Shown one piece after another: positions 53,466 through 62,505 of a stretch of DNA of 64,000 nt. Position 1 is the stretch's first letter; each line of letters begins with the position of its first letter. A program made the translations under genes and the position numbers. A model generated the notes under the pieces. It saw only the letters and a list, made by a program, of their open reading frames with translations. It was not told the origin of the DNA and ran no database searches. The stretch spans positions 1,364,001 through 1,428,000 of the forward strand of contig NZ_CP059732.1 of the NCBI RefSeq assembly GCF_014117325.1. Reading direction: 5' to 3'. This DNA comes from Spirosoma foliorum (GTDB lineage Bacteria; Bacteroidota; Bacteroidia; Cytophagales; Spirosomataceae).

Positions 53466-54537
53466 TCATCCAAATCGCTTTAAAGCGTCTTCTGCCAACT
53501 GTCGGGTCAATTCCCTTGCTGGTAATTCCTGGCCTAAAGCGGCTGCCTGACCTGACCAAAGCGACATGAAATCGCCCGAACCGGTTGATTCTGTTTTTGC
53601 GCGCAGGGGGACAAGGGCTCCTCCGGCCAATGGAAATTCGGGTGCACGATCAGAAATAGGGCCAACTTCACGAACCAGGCGGTTGACAATGCTTCGGGCA
53701 GGACGTCCCGTAAATACATTGGTTATGGCCGTTGTATTGTCTTTGGCACTTCGCAGGGCCTCCCGATGAACAGGTGATATCGTTGATTCCGGACAGAACA
53801 GATAAGCCGTCCCGATTTGTACTGCTGAGGCTCCCAGAGCAAAGGCTGCTACAATGCCACGTGCATCCGCAATCCCACCCGCAGCAATAACCGGCACCTT
53901 TACAGCATCTACTATCTGGGGTACAAGCGCCATTGTGCCTGCTTGCGTTGAGATATCCCGACTAAGAAATATCCCTCGAATGGCCGCCAGCTTCGGAACC
54001 CTGCGCAATAATCGCATCGCAGCCTTCCTGTTCGAGCCAGCGCGCTTCATCAACGGATGTTGCTGAGGATATAACTTTAGCGCCCGTGCCCTTTACACGC
54101 GCCAGAAGGGTTTTATCGGGAAGTCCAAAGTGAAAGCTCACCACTTCCGGTTTTAATTCGGCAACCAGATCGCATAAGGCGGCATCGAATGGAGCACGAT
54201 TCGAAATAGGCGTGGGAGCTTGCGGATCGATATTCAGTTCATGATAATAGGGTTCCAGCCGCTTTTTCCAATTGTTCTCCCGATCGACATCGAATTGGGG
54301 TGGTTGGTGACAGAAAAAATTAAGGTTAATGGGGCGAGTTGTATGTTGTCGGATATGCGCTACTTCTGCCCGTATCTGTTCCGGCGTAAGCAACGCACAG
54401 GGAAGTGATCCGAGTCCACCAGCTTCGGCAACCGCAATCGCCATTTCGGAGGTGGCAGCTCCCGCCATCGGAGCCAGTAAGATGGGCAAGTCAATACCAA
54501 GTAAACGTTGGGTGCGATTATCAGGCCAGGTCGTCAT
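53466..54537 (-). pseudogene. Nitronate monooxygenase-like flavoenzyme, frameshifted
   Basis: Two frames make one FMN-dependent TIM-barrel protein of about 355 residues. The first (ATG complement 54535-54537) has LLAPMAGAATSEMAIAVAEA and IAQGSEAGGH, then breaks. The second continues with GIFLSRDISTQAGTMALVPQ, VIAAGGIADARGIVAAFALG (phosphate-binding) and NRLVREVG. The extra base lies near 53979-53980 (complement of CATTCGAGG; removing one T restores GGHRGIFLSRDIS). It may be a sequencing error or a real lesion. The enzyme oxidises alkyl nitronates and is close to enoyl-ACP reductase FabK. Confidence 0.82.
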
Positions 54538-54849
54538 GGTTCTATGGGTTTTCGGGTAAAATTCGGGATTTTGCCCAAAAAGAAAGCCAGACGACCGAAG
54601 TCACCTGGCTTTTGTCTCGCTTTTGATGGACACTCTACTGCAATTCAACACTACTTTGCCATCTCGAGCGAAATACACTCATATAACGCGTTACTAGTCA
54701 CTGTTGTTTTGGCTATGTGTAATTTATTTTAGGCAATTCTATCCGTATAGACGAATCGGTTTGACATTGGATGAGCTTGATGTGAAAAATGTGCCGGACT
54801 TCGTTAGAGTACTGATCCCCAATTCATTCCCACCTAATTCCTTTTTTGA
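54538..54849. other. Intergenic gap between divergent genes
   Basis: About 310 bases between the starts of the nitronate monooxygenase and the secreted hypothetical gene. A small hairpin aaagccag/ctggcttt near 54590-54613 is visible but its role is unclear. No ORF of substance is seen. Confidence 0.4.
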
Positions 54850-55422
54850 ATGACTAAACTGATCCTCTTTCTGTATGTCTGGATTTTGCCTTTCACGTTG
54901 CAAGCTCAGCAGCAGATCGTTCTAAAATTTCAGCAAGCCTTTGGCCCATCAGCTTCTGTAGTGATTCAGCTAAAAAGCGAGAAGGTCATAGTCCTCAGCT
55001 TTTTGCAGACGGATGTTTATAACGAAAATCAACCAACCTATTCATGGGGAAGAGACAGCTCGGCAACTGAGCATCCGAAAAAGCCAGTTATCTATTTTCA
55101 GGCCTCTATTGCAGACCGACATAAAATCAAGGCGGATCAATTTCGACAACTTTTTACCGCATTTGCAGATGTGTATGCTAATCGGGAAAGGCTGGCTAAG
55201 GTGAAAGACGACAGACTTTTTGCGGATGGTATATCTTGTGAGATCATTATTGAACCGTATCAGTTAATGTATTTTGCCCCTGGTTTAACTGGAAATGATC
55301 AGCTGGATAAACTGATGGAAGAAGCATTGAAAACCATACATGTTAAGTCGAAAAATCGATCCGTTCTGAGGTATTGCAACCAGGTGCTGAAGAGTTATTT
55401 TCCGCAGAAAAAGACAAAGTAG
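54850..55422 (+). CDS. Secreted hypothetical protein
   Basis: A 190-residue protein not assigned to a family. The signal peptide ends LQAQ. The mature protein is mixed alpha/beta with lysine-rich helices and no recognised catalytic motif. It is followed 60 bases later by the RBBP9-like hydrolase gene on the same strand; a shared operon is possible, though unrelated functions are equally likely. Confidence 0.7.
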   Translation: MTKLILFLYVWILPFTLQAQQQIVLKFQQAFGPSASVVIQLKSEKVIVLSFLQTDVYNENQPTYSWGRDSSATEHPKKPVIYFQASIADRHKIKADQFRQLFTAFADVYANRERLAKVKDDRLFADGISCEIIIEPYQLMYFAPGLTGNDQLDKLMEEALKTIHVKSKNRSVLRYCNQVLKSYFPQKKTK

Positions 55423-55482
55423 GCCTTTCGCAAAAAGCCAGCTCCTGCTAACTTATGCCTCCAATTGGACCATCACTGCTAC

Positions 55483-56019
55483 ATGGATTTTACATCTAGG
55501 GTACTTATTGTGCCGGGTTTGGGTAACTCGGGCGAACAACATTGGCAAAGCCTATGGGAGCGACAGTTTCCCAATTTTGAGCGCGTTGGACAGACAGAAT
55601 GGGACGCTCCAGTTTGTGAGGATTGGATTTCGAAACTTGATCAGGTCGTTATGGTTGGTGATCCATCGACTGTTTTATTGGTTGGTCATAGCCTCGCCTG
55701 CTCAACAATTGCGTATTGGGCCAATACCTTTCAGCGACCGATAAAAGGCGCTTTACTTGTTGCTCCCAGCGATACGGAGGCCGATAGCTATCCATCGGGT
55801 ACTATTGGTTTTTCGCCAGTCCCGCTGTCGAAATTGCCTTTCCCTTCGATTGTTGTCGCCAGTACCGATGATTTCTATGTGAGTCTGGGCCGGGCCACTT
55901 TATTTGCTCGGGCGTGGGGAAGTGAATTGGTGAATATTGGATCTGCCGGCCACGTCAATGTAGCTTCAGGATACGGTGATTGGCCCGAGGGATTAGCTTT
56001 ACTGAAAAAATTAGATTAG
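55483..56019 (+). CDS. RBBP9/YdeN-family serine hydrolase
   Basis: About 178 residues from ATG 55483; a TTG at 55465 is less likely. It is an alpha/beta hydrolase with LIVPGLGNSGEQHWQSLWE at the N-terminus, nucleophile serine in GHSLACS, Asp in STDDFYVS and His in GSAGHVN. The family covers small esterase-like enzymes of poorly known substrate. Its stop lies three bases before the GC-rich inverted repeat at 56022. Confidence 0.9.
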   Translation: MDFTSRVLIVPGLGNSGEQHWQSLWERQFPNFERVGQTEWDAPVCEDWISKLDQVVMVGDPSTVLLVGHSLACSTIAYWANTFQRPIKGALLVAPSDTEADSYPSGTIGFSPVPLSKLPFPSIVVASTDDFYVSLGRATLFARAWGSELVNIGSAGHVNVASGYGDWPEGLALLKKLD

Positions 56020-56021
56020 CC

Positions 56022-56129
56022 CAATGTAGCCTGGCCGGGCTGGCGCACCAGCGTCTACGTCCGGGTAAAATTGTGTTCATTCACACCCGGACGTGGACGC
56101 TGGTGCGCCAGCCCGGCCAGGCTACATTG
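56022..56129. repeat. 45-bp GC-rich inverted repeat between convergent genes
   Basis: Arms 56022-56066 and 56085-56129 pair with a single T/C difference (a U-G pair on the plus strand) over 45 bases with an 18-base loop. They begin three bases after the hydrolase stop and end one base before the pgmB stop complement. Its GC content is clearly higher than the flanking sequence. Confidence 0.92.
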
Positions 56130-56786
56130 TTATACCGACGCCTTTTCCAAAACCTGCTCTACGGTCAATGTTTCCAGCGAAGGGGCAACCAGGTCGGCCT
56201 GGGTGAGTACGTCGGACGAGCCAAGGCCCACGACAAACATGCCACCTCGCTTACCCGCTTCGACACCCGCTACTGCATCTTCAAACACAACACATTCGGC
56301 TGGACTAACGCCCAATTCAGCGGCTCCTTTGGTAAATACTTCTGGATCGGGCTTGCCTTTACTGATTTTTGTGCCGTCGATGATGGCGTCAAACGCATCG
56401 GACATACCAATTCGTTCCAGAATCATGGGCGCGTTTTTACTCACCGACCCAAGTGCTGTAAGCAACCCTGCCTGACGAACCTGCGCGAAGAAAGCGGGTA
56501 CACCGGGCAGAATATCATCGGAAGTCATGCGGCTGACGAGTTCGAGGTACCACTGGTTTTTCTGGGTAGCCAGTTCGTTCTTTTTATCATCTGATAGGGT
56601 TAATCCGCCATGCGCCAGAATCAGATCCAGCGATTCCATGCGGCTAACACCTTTGAGTTGTTCATTAAATTCTTCCGAAATATCGAAGCCGAGTTCATTG
56701 GCAAGCCGTTTCCAGGCTTGATAATGATAGATGGCCGTGTCGACAATAACCCCATCGAGGTCGAACAGGAACGCTTTGATAGACAT
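56130..56786 (-). CDS. pgmB: Beta-phosphoglucomutase
   Basis: A 218-residue HAD-family protein with FDLDGVIVDTAIYHYQAWKR (nucleophile Asp and acid/base Asp two residues later), GVSRMESLD (the GxSRxxSL specificity motif of beta-PGM), SVSKNAPMILERIG and FEDAVAGVEAGKRGG. The enzyme interconverts beta-glucose-1-phosphate and glucose-6-phosphate, mainly in maltose or trehalose breakdown. It shares the region with two GH13 amylases at 58.7-62.4 kb, consistent with a maltodextrin pathway; maltose phosphorylase is not in this window. Confidence 0.93.
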   Translation of the reverse strand: MSIKAFLFDLDGVIVDTAIYHYQAWKRLANELGFDISEEFNEQLKGVSRMESLDLILAHGGLTLSDDKKNELATQKNQWYLELVSRMTSDDILPGVPAFFAQVRQAGLLTALGSVSKNAPMILERIGMSDAFDAIIDGTKISKGKPDPEVFTKGAAELGVSPAECVVFEDAVAGVEAGKRGGMFVVGLGSSDVLTQADLVAPSLETLTVEQVLEKASV

Positions 56787-56808
56787 AATGCTTCAGGTTG
56801 GCAAACGA

Positions 56809-56816
56809 CAAAAGTA
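56809..56816 (-). promoter_or_regulatory. Predicted -7 element of pgmB
   Basis: Minus-strand TACTTTTG fits TAnnTTTG, about 23 bases upstream of the ATG. The -33 element is not evident. Confidence 0.35.
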
Positions 56817-56906
56817 GTCGATTCAGGTACTGCTTGGTGGTTTGAAAAAAAACTTACGCCAAAAATTGCGAAATCAATTCGCTTTGCCACGGTAAGTACT
56901 TTTTGA

Positions 56907-57038
56907 TTAATGGAGCAAGATTCCATTTCCCACGATCACCAGCCAGAGCAGCCAAAGGGTGCTACCGATCAAGCTGGCTAAACCCCAGACCGGGAAGTTG
57001 GGAATGACAGTTGCAAAATGGTATACTGGTGGTGTCGG
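56907..57038 (-). pseudogene. Possible remnant of a small membrane protein
   Basis: An open stretch of 43 codons without an in-frame ATG, encoding a hydrophobic helix (PNFPVWGLASLIGSTLWLLW and on) and ending in TAA at 56907. An upstream stop limits it at 57039. It could be the 3' part of a truncated membrane gene or chance in a GC-balanced stretch. Confidence 0.25.
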
Positions 57039-57060
57039 TTATAAGTAATCGACACCACCA
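57027..57060. terminator. Hairpin after the PAS kinase gene
   Basis: Perfect 11-bp arms tggtggtgtcg and cgacaccacca (57027-57037, 57050-57060) around a 12-base loop, two bases beyond the kinase stop. No T run follows on the minus strand, so termination strength is uncertain. Confidence 0.6.
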
Positions 57061-57062
57061 GC

Positions 57063-58646
57063 TCAGGCGGGTAGGTAAACCGTAAACGTTGTGCCTTTTC
57101 CGGCCTCGCTGTCTGCCTGAATCGCACCTTCGTGTTGTTCAATAACTTTTTTGACAACAGCTAACCCAATACCAGTTCCGCCAAATTGTTTTCGGCTGTG
57201 CAATCGCTGGAAAACCTGGAAAATCTGTTCGGCATATTTCTGCTCAAAACCAATCCCATTGTCGGCAATGCTAATGGCCCAATAGGCCTGGTTCGCTTTT
57301 AACTCCTGCCTGATTGTATCGGGTAATTTGGCGCTTGTGATCCGCCTGGCCGATACCTGAATGAACGGTGGTATGGGAGCGCCTGCTGAGTCGGTTTTAT
57401 GGAATTTCAGCGCGTTGGATAGCAAGTTTTGAAATAGCTGCCGCAGTTGAGGCCGGTCGCCGATTAGGTTAGGCAAGGGGTTGTCGGTACCGATTTGAAT
57501 CTGGGCATTGGTATCCTGAATGGGGTGCCAGAGATCTTCCAGAATATCCTCAATCAGGTTGGTCAGCGAAAAGGAGTGGAACGAATCGCGTTGCGACGAT
57601 ATTTTGGAATAGTCCAGCAAATCCCGGATCAGAACCGACATTCGTTCGGCTGCCGACTGCATACGACCCAGCATTTCACTGCCTTCTGTACCCAGTACGG
57701 TTGTGTAGCGTTCGTTCAGCATGGCTCCAAACGCAATTATTTTACGAAGCGGCTCCTGTAAATCATGGCTGGCAATGTAAGCGAATGACTGCAGGCTGTC
57801 GTTCGACCGCTTTAATTCGGCATTCGTCGCTTCGATCTGTTGTCGGTACCGTCGATTTTCCGAGATGTCGATATTCGAGATCACCACCCCATCGCCCGAT
57901 TTGGCGGTCAGCCGAAGTAGCCATTGATCGCCAATGTTAAATTCAGTCAGGTCGGGTTCTCCCGTTTCAACAACATGTACATACTTCGGAAAATCATAGC
58001 GTTGCTGGTCGACGGTTGAAACCTCGAAAAAGCTTTTCGTTAGAATGGCTTCGGCCTGATCGCCCCACATACGAATAGAATGCCGATTGGCCAGTACAGC
58101 TCGGAAATCAATAATTTTTCCGGTCTGGTCCCGAATGGCTTCATGTCGGGAAATGGCTGTTTGTGTATGATCAAGTACCGTTTTGAGCAGTTCGGCCTGA
58201 CGTTTCATGTCCAGTTCTACCCGCTTACTGGCAGTAATATTCAAAAAAGTTACCACCACATGCTCGGACTCCGACCGAACCGCCGATAAATCGAACCAGG
58301 ATTCCGGCACATGCTCATCGGCGTAATATTGGGTGAGTTGCACCGCCTGACCCGTTTCGACCACGCGTTCAAACAAGGCAAGTATCCCTAACTCAATCGC
58401 TCTGGGGAATAGTTCGAGCATATGCTTTCCAATCAGTTCGTTGGGAGGCATAGACAAACTCTGTTCCGTCATCGGGTTCGCTGTTTCGATCAGAAAATCA
58501 ACAATATTCCGCTCCTGATCCCGAATGGCGACCATCGAAATAATGCTGTTCAGCGATGCATCGTACGCAGCCAGAGCTAACTGTATAGTCTCGGGCGATG
58601 ACAGTCGATCGTCACTTGACTGACCAAATGAGCTTGATGGAGTCAT
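57063..58646 (-). CDS. PAS-domain sensor histidine kinase
   Basis: A 527-residue soluble kinase without a membrane segment. Two PAS-like domains span about residues 25-140 and 160-275 (IRDQERNIVDFLIETANPMT; IRDQTGKIIDFRAVLANRHS). The HisKA region has IASHDLQEPLRKI with the phospho-acceptor His, and the HATPase_c domain has N box NLLSNALKFH, G1 ADNGIGF and G2 GTGIGLAVVKKVIEQHEG. It is a phytochrome-like, cytosolic histidine kinase with no adjacent response regulator. The signal is unknown. Confidence 0.93.
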   Translation of the reverse strand: MTPSSSFGQSSDDRLSSPETIQLALAAYDASLNSIISMVAIRDQERNIVDFLIETANPMTEQSLSMPPNELIGKHMLELFPRAIELGILALFERVVETGQAVQLTQYYADEHVPESWFDLSAVRSESEHVVVTFLNITASKRVELDMKRQAELLKTVLDHTQTAISRHEAIRDQTGKIIDFRAVLANRHSIRMWGDQAEAILTKSFFEVSTVDQQRYDFPKYVHVVETGEPDLTEFNIGDQWLLRLTAKSGDGVVISNIDISENRRYRQQIEATNAELKRSNDSLQSFAYIASHDLQEPLRKIIAFGAMLNERYTTVLGTEGSEMLGRMQSAAERMSVLIRDLLDYSKISSQRDSFHSFSLTNLIEDILEDLWHPIQDTNAQIQIGTDNPLPNLIGDRPQLRQLFQNLLSNALKFHKTDSAGAPIPPFIQVSARRITSAKLPDTIRQELKANQAYWAISIADNGIGFEQKYAEQIFQVFQRLHSRKQFGGTGIGLAVVKKVIEQHEGAIQADSEAGKGTTFTVYLPA

Positions 58647-58712
58647 GAGATACGTTGAGAATTAGGTCCAGACCGGTCTGGACCCAATAACTTACGCCAA
58701 CTTAATCAACAA

Positions 58713-60584
58713 TTAGTTCAATTCTAGCACAACGGCCGTTTTTGCCGGGAGGAATACATTGCTCAAATCGGTGATTACCTGATCATTCAGAATGTTTTTT
58801 GCTGATGAGAAGCCTTTCAGGCGTTCTCCAAAACGAGCAGTATTCAACGTAATTTCTTTTTCGTTGGTATTGGTGGCGACCATAACGGTTTTGCGCCCAT
58901 CGTACCGGAAATAGACATACGTGCCTTCCTGCGGTAGAAATTGCATGAGCTTACCCGTGTGCATTACGGGATTGTCTCGCCGGTAGGTAGCTAACTTCCG
59001 CACGAACTGGAAAGCTTCGTTTTCCCGATTGGTACGCCCTGCCGTTTCAAACTTATTCTCTTTATCGCCGGGGAAACCACCGGGGAAATCACGTCGAACT
59101 TCGGCATCCGATGGGTCTTTAAAATTCTTCATCAAAATTTCGGTGCCGTAGTACATGGAGGGGATACCGCGTGTGGTCAGCAGCCAGGTAAGGCCAATTT
59201 TATACTTTTCGAAATCCTCCCCAATGACCGACAGGTAACGATCGGTGTCGTGGTTGTCCAGAAAAGTCACCAGTTTGGTGGGGTCTTGATAAACAGCATC
59301 CTGGGCAAGCGCCTGATAAAAGCGATTCACGCCGTCATCCCAGCTGAATTTCTGTTTCAGGGCATCGTTCATCGAAGCATAGAGTACAAAATCGAGTCCA
59401 CCGGGCTGGTTCGACTTAAAGGGGAAATCGATTTTGTTGCGCGTATAGTACGCCTGATCCACCACATTATTAACCCACGATTCGCCGAAGATGTGAATTT
59501 TTGGGTACTCAGTCATCAGCGCCTGGTTACAGCGATTCATAAAGGGCTGATCGTTGTACATGTAGGTATCAATACGCCAGGCATCGACGCCAAAGTTCTC
59601 GACCGACCAGACCGCGTGCTGAATCAGGAAATTAGCGACGAACGGATTGCTCTGATTGAGGTCGGGCAGAAACGGTACGAACCAGCCATCGAGGGTCACT
59701 TTACGGTCACTTTCGGCACCGTGGGGATCAGTTATGGGCTGGTACTTGTAAGATGTGTTCGTGTACGTCGGCCACTGATGGAGCCAATCTTTGCTGGGCA
59801 TATCTTTAATAAACCAATGGTTGATGCCGCAATGGTTGTACACCGCATCCTGCACTACTTTCAGCCCGGCTGCATGGGCCTCCTTCACAAAGGATTTATA
59901 AGCTTCGTTACCACCGAAGCGACGATCAACGGCATAGTGATCCGTAAAGCCATAGCCGTGATAGGCTGACCGCATCGCGCCACCTTCATTCGTAAGGGGC
60001 TGGTTATTTTCAATCACAGGTGTGAACCAGATGGCTGTAACCCCCAGATCTTTCAGGTAATTGATCCGTTGAGCTGCCCCAGCTAAATCGCCCCCATGCC
60101 GATAGAAAGGGTTACTACGGTCGGCGTTGGGGTCGGCCATATCCGCAAACTTGTCGTTGCTTTGATCGCCGTTGGCAAAGCGGTCGGGCATTGCCAGATA
60201 AATAAAGTCGGCAGAAGTAACGCCCTGGCCTTTCGGGCTGGTATCGCGAGCCTTTAACTCAAAGGGTTGGGTAAGCGTCTGATTGCCCCGTTTGCCGATC
60301 AGTTTCAGAGTGCCGGGTTTTGCGGTAGCGGCAATGACGAGGTCAAGGAACGCGTAGTTGGGGTTTTCGACAGTGTGCGTTTTTACCAGTTTTACGCCCG
60401 GATACGTAAGCGAATAGGCCAACGTTCCGGCATTAGGACCGTATACTAACAATTGCAAATTCGGGTTTTTCATCCCTACCCACCAGTTGGTTGGGTTAAC
60501 CCGCTGGATCAGCGCATTCTGGGCATACGATGCGCTAAAATGAGAGAATAGGGCGATTAGGAGCGTAAAAACAGATCGTTTCAT
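58713..60584 (-). CDS. Secreted GH13 alpha-amylase/cyclomaltodextrinase-like enzyme
   Basis: 623 residues from MKRSVFTLLIALFSHF (ATG complement 60582-60584). The signal peptide ends SYAQ. An N-terminal cyclomaltodextrinase-type beta domain (residues 22-120, RVNPTNWWVGMKNPNLQLLV) precedes the TIM barrel with the four GH13 regions: DAVYNHCG (region I), GVDAWRIDTYMY (nucleophile Asp), IFGESW (acid/base Glu) and FLDNHDTDR (stabilising Asp). A C-terminal beta domain closes it. It would hydrolyse alpha-1,4-glucans or cyclic dextrins in the periplasm. It is divergent from a second GH13 enzyme. Confidence 0.93.
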   Translation of the reverse strand: MKRSVFTLLIALFSHFSASYAQNALIQRVNPTNWWVGMKNPNLQLLVYGPNAGTLAYSLTYPGVKLVKTHTVENPNYAFLDLVIAATAKPGTLKLIGKRGNQTLTQPFELKARDTSPKGQGVTSADFIYLAMPDRFANGDQSNDKFADMADPNADRSNPFYRHGGDLAGAAQRINYLKDLGVTAIWFTPVIENNQPLTNEGGAMRSAYHGYGFTDHYAVDRRFGGNEAYKSFVKEAHAAGLKVVQDAVYNHCGINHWFIKDMPSKDWLHQWPTYTNTSYKYQPITDPHGAESDRKVTLDGWFVPFLPDLNQSNPFVANFLIQHAVWSVENFGVDAWRIDTYMYNDQPFMNRCNQALMTEYPKIHIFGESWVNNVVDQAYYTRNKIDFPFKSNQPGGLDFVLYASMNDALKQKFSWDDGVNRFYQALAQDAVYQDPTKLVTFLDNHDTDRYLSVIGEDFEKYKIGLTWLLTTRGIPSMYYGTEILMKNFKDPSDAEVRRDFPGGFPGDKENKFETAGRTNRENEAFQFVRKLATYRRDNPVMHTGKLMQFLPQEGTYVYFRYDGRKTVMVATNTNEKEITLNTARFGERLKGFSSAKNILNDQVITDLSNVFLPAKTAVVLELN

Positions 60585-60659
60585 AGGTAGCAGTCGAAGA
60601 ACTAAAAATAATGCAACAAGAACGTAAAAATAACCCAAGATTTTCGTTGAAAAAGGCCA

Positions 60660-60667
60660 TAGTTTTG
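60660..60667 (+). promoter_or_regulatory. Predicted -7 element of the second GH13 gene
   Basis: TAGTTTTG fits TAnnTTTG, upstream of either start codon (60715 or 60742). The -33 match is poor. The 157-base gap to the divergent GH13 gene probably holds both promoters and any operator. Confidence 0.35.
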
Positions 60668-60741
60668 TGGTTACGAACCTGACGTGTTCCCACAACCTGA
60701 CTTTTACCCGTTCTATGTATACCTCGTCTGTTGTTCCAGTA

Positions 60742-62442
60742 ATGGACAAACTGATTATTTACCAGATTTTTACGCGCCTGTTTGGCAATCAGAATACAAC
60801 GAACCAGACAAACGGAAGTCGTGATGAAAATGGCGTCGGAAAATTCAACGACATCAACGATGCGGCTCTAAAATCGATCCGGCAGTTTGGGGCGTCGCAC
60901 ATCTGGTTTACGGGCATTATTGAACACGCTACCCAAACTGATTATTCTGCCAATGGTATACATCCCGACGATCCGGCTGTGGTGAAGGGTAAAGCTGGTT
61001 CGCCCTATGCGGTTAAAGATTACTACGATGTTGACCCTGATCTGGCTGTCAGCGTACCCGATCGTATGGCCGAATTCGAGGCATTGGTTCAGCGTACCCA
61101 TGCCAATGGGTTGAAAGTTATTATCGACTTTGTACCGAACCATGTGGCCCGCCAGTACCAGTCCGATGTGAAACCCGCGGGCGTTGAGGACCTCGGCCAG
61201 AATGATAATACGACCGTTATCTTTTCGGGTCAGAACAATTTTTATTATCTACCTGGGCAAACCTTTGTTGGCCCGCAAGATCATTTATATCCACAGAATA
61301 GTGTCAATAAGTTGCATGAGTTTCCAGCTAAAGTGACGGGCAGCGGGTCGATTACGGCAACTCCCGATATCAACGACTGGTACGAAACGGTTAAGCTGAA
61401 CTACGGCTACAACATTTTTGACGGAACGACCCAGTTTGACCCTGTGCCGACGACCTGGCATAAGATGCTCGATATTCTGCTGTTCTGGGCGGATAAAGGC
61501 ATTGATGGATTCCGATGCGATATGGCTCATTTGGTACCGGTTGAATTCTGGCAGTGGGCAATCAGTCGGGTTAAGCAGCGTTATCCCCGGATGATTTTCA
61601 TCGCCGAGATTTACGACCCTGGCTTGTATCGTTCGTTTATTTTCGGAGGTGGGTTCGATTATCTCTACGATAAAGTCGGGCTGTACGATGCTGTTCGGCG
61701 GTTGATGGAAAATCATGGCTCCTGCTACGACCTCACTCGGGTATGGCAGCAGGAATCCGGCGATTTTGCGCAACACATGCTTCGGTTTCTGGAAACCCAT
61801 GATGAACAGCGCATTGCATCCCGATTCTTTACCAACGATCCCTGGGCCGCAGTGCCCGGAATGACGCTGTTGGCCACCATGCATACGGGTCCCATGTTGC
61901 TCTATTTTGGTCAGGAGATCGGCGTGCGGGCCGAAGGGACCGAAGGTTTCAGTGGTGACGATGGCCGGACCACCATCTTTGACTATTGGGGACTGCCCGA
62001 CTGGCAGGGGTATATCAACCACGGGCAGTACGACGGAGGTGGTTTAACTGATGGCCAACGCCGGTTGCGCTTATTTTATCAACAATTGAACTACCTGGTC
62101 AGCGGATCTGATGCGATTCAAAACGGGTATTTCTATGACTTGCAATACGTCAATGATCAGGGCCAAAGTGCGGGTTACGATGCGCATCAGGTCTATAGCT
62201 ATCTTCGTTACACCGAGCGGCAAAAGTTGCTGATTATCTGTAATTTCTCGAATTTCTCGACCTACGAAACAACGGTTATGATACCAAATCTGGCCTTTGG
62301 TGCTATGGGACTGGACCCAACCGGTACTTATCAGTTCTGTGATATATTCCTCAGCGATACGCAGATTGAAAGTGTTGGGTTGGCGGGGGTTCCTGTTTTA
62401 TTGCCACCCAGAGCTGTATATGTACTCGAAATTAAATCGTAG
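60742..62442 (+). CDS. Cytoplasmic GH13 alpha-glucan hydrolase
   Basis: 566 residues from ATG 60742 (MDKLIIYQIFTRLFGN); ATG 60715 is an alternative. No signal peptide. GH13 regions: DFVPNHVA (region I), GIDGFRCDMAHL (nucleophile Asp), IFIAEIYD (acid/base Glu), LETHDEQR (region IV), with GQEIGVRAEG after. It should act on intracellular maltodextrins, complementing the exported GH13 enzyme encoded divergently. The subfamily could be amylase, alpha-glucosidase or branching-like; the sequence alone does not decide. Confidence 0.92.
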   Translation: MDKLIIYQIFTRLFGNQNTTNQTNGSRDENGVGKFNDINDAALKSIRQFGASHIWFTGIIEHATQTDYSANGIHPDDPAVVKGKAGSPYAVKDYYDVDPDLAVSVPDRMAEFEALVQRTHANGLKVIIDFVPNHVARQYQSDVKPAGVEDLGQNDNTTVIFSGQNNFYYLPGQTFVGPQDHLYPQNSVNKLHEFPAKVTGSGSITATPDINDWYETVKLNYGYNIFDGTTQFDPVPTTWHKMLDILLFWADKGIDGFRCDMAHLVPVEFWQWAISRVKQRYPRMIFIAEIYDPGLYRSFIFGGGFDYLYDKVGLYDAVRRLMENHGSCYDLTRVWQQESGDFAQHMLRFLETHDEQRIASRFFTNDPWAAVPGMTLLATMHTGPMLLYFGQEIGVRAEGTEGFSGDDGRTTIFDYWGLPDWQGYINHGQYDGGGLTDGQRRLRLFYQQLNYLVSGSDAIQNGYFYDLQYVNDQGQSAGYDAHQVYSYLRYTERQKLLIICNFSNFSTYETTVMIPNLAFGAMGLDPTGTYQFCDIFLSDTQIESVGLAGVPVLLPPRAVYVLEIKS

Positions 62443-62505
62443 ATTCATGGTACTTTTCAAGCCGTACGTAGTCAATAGTGTATGGTTGAAAACAAATACC
62501 CACCT

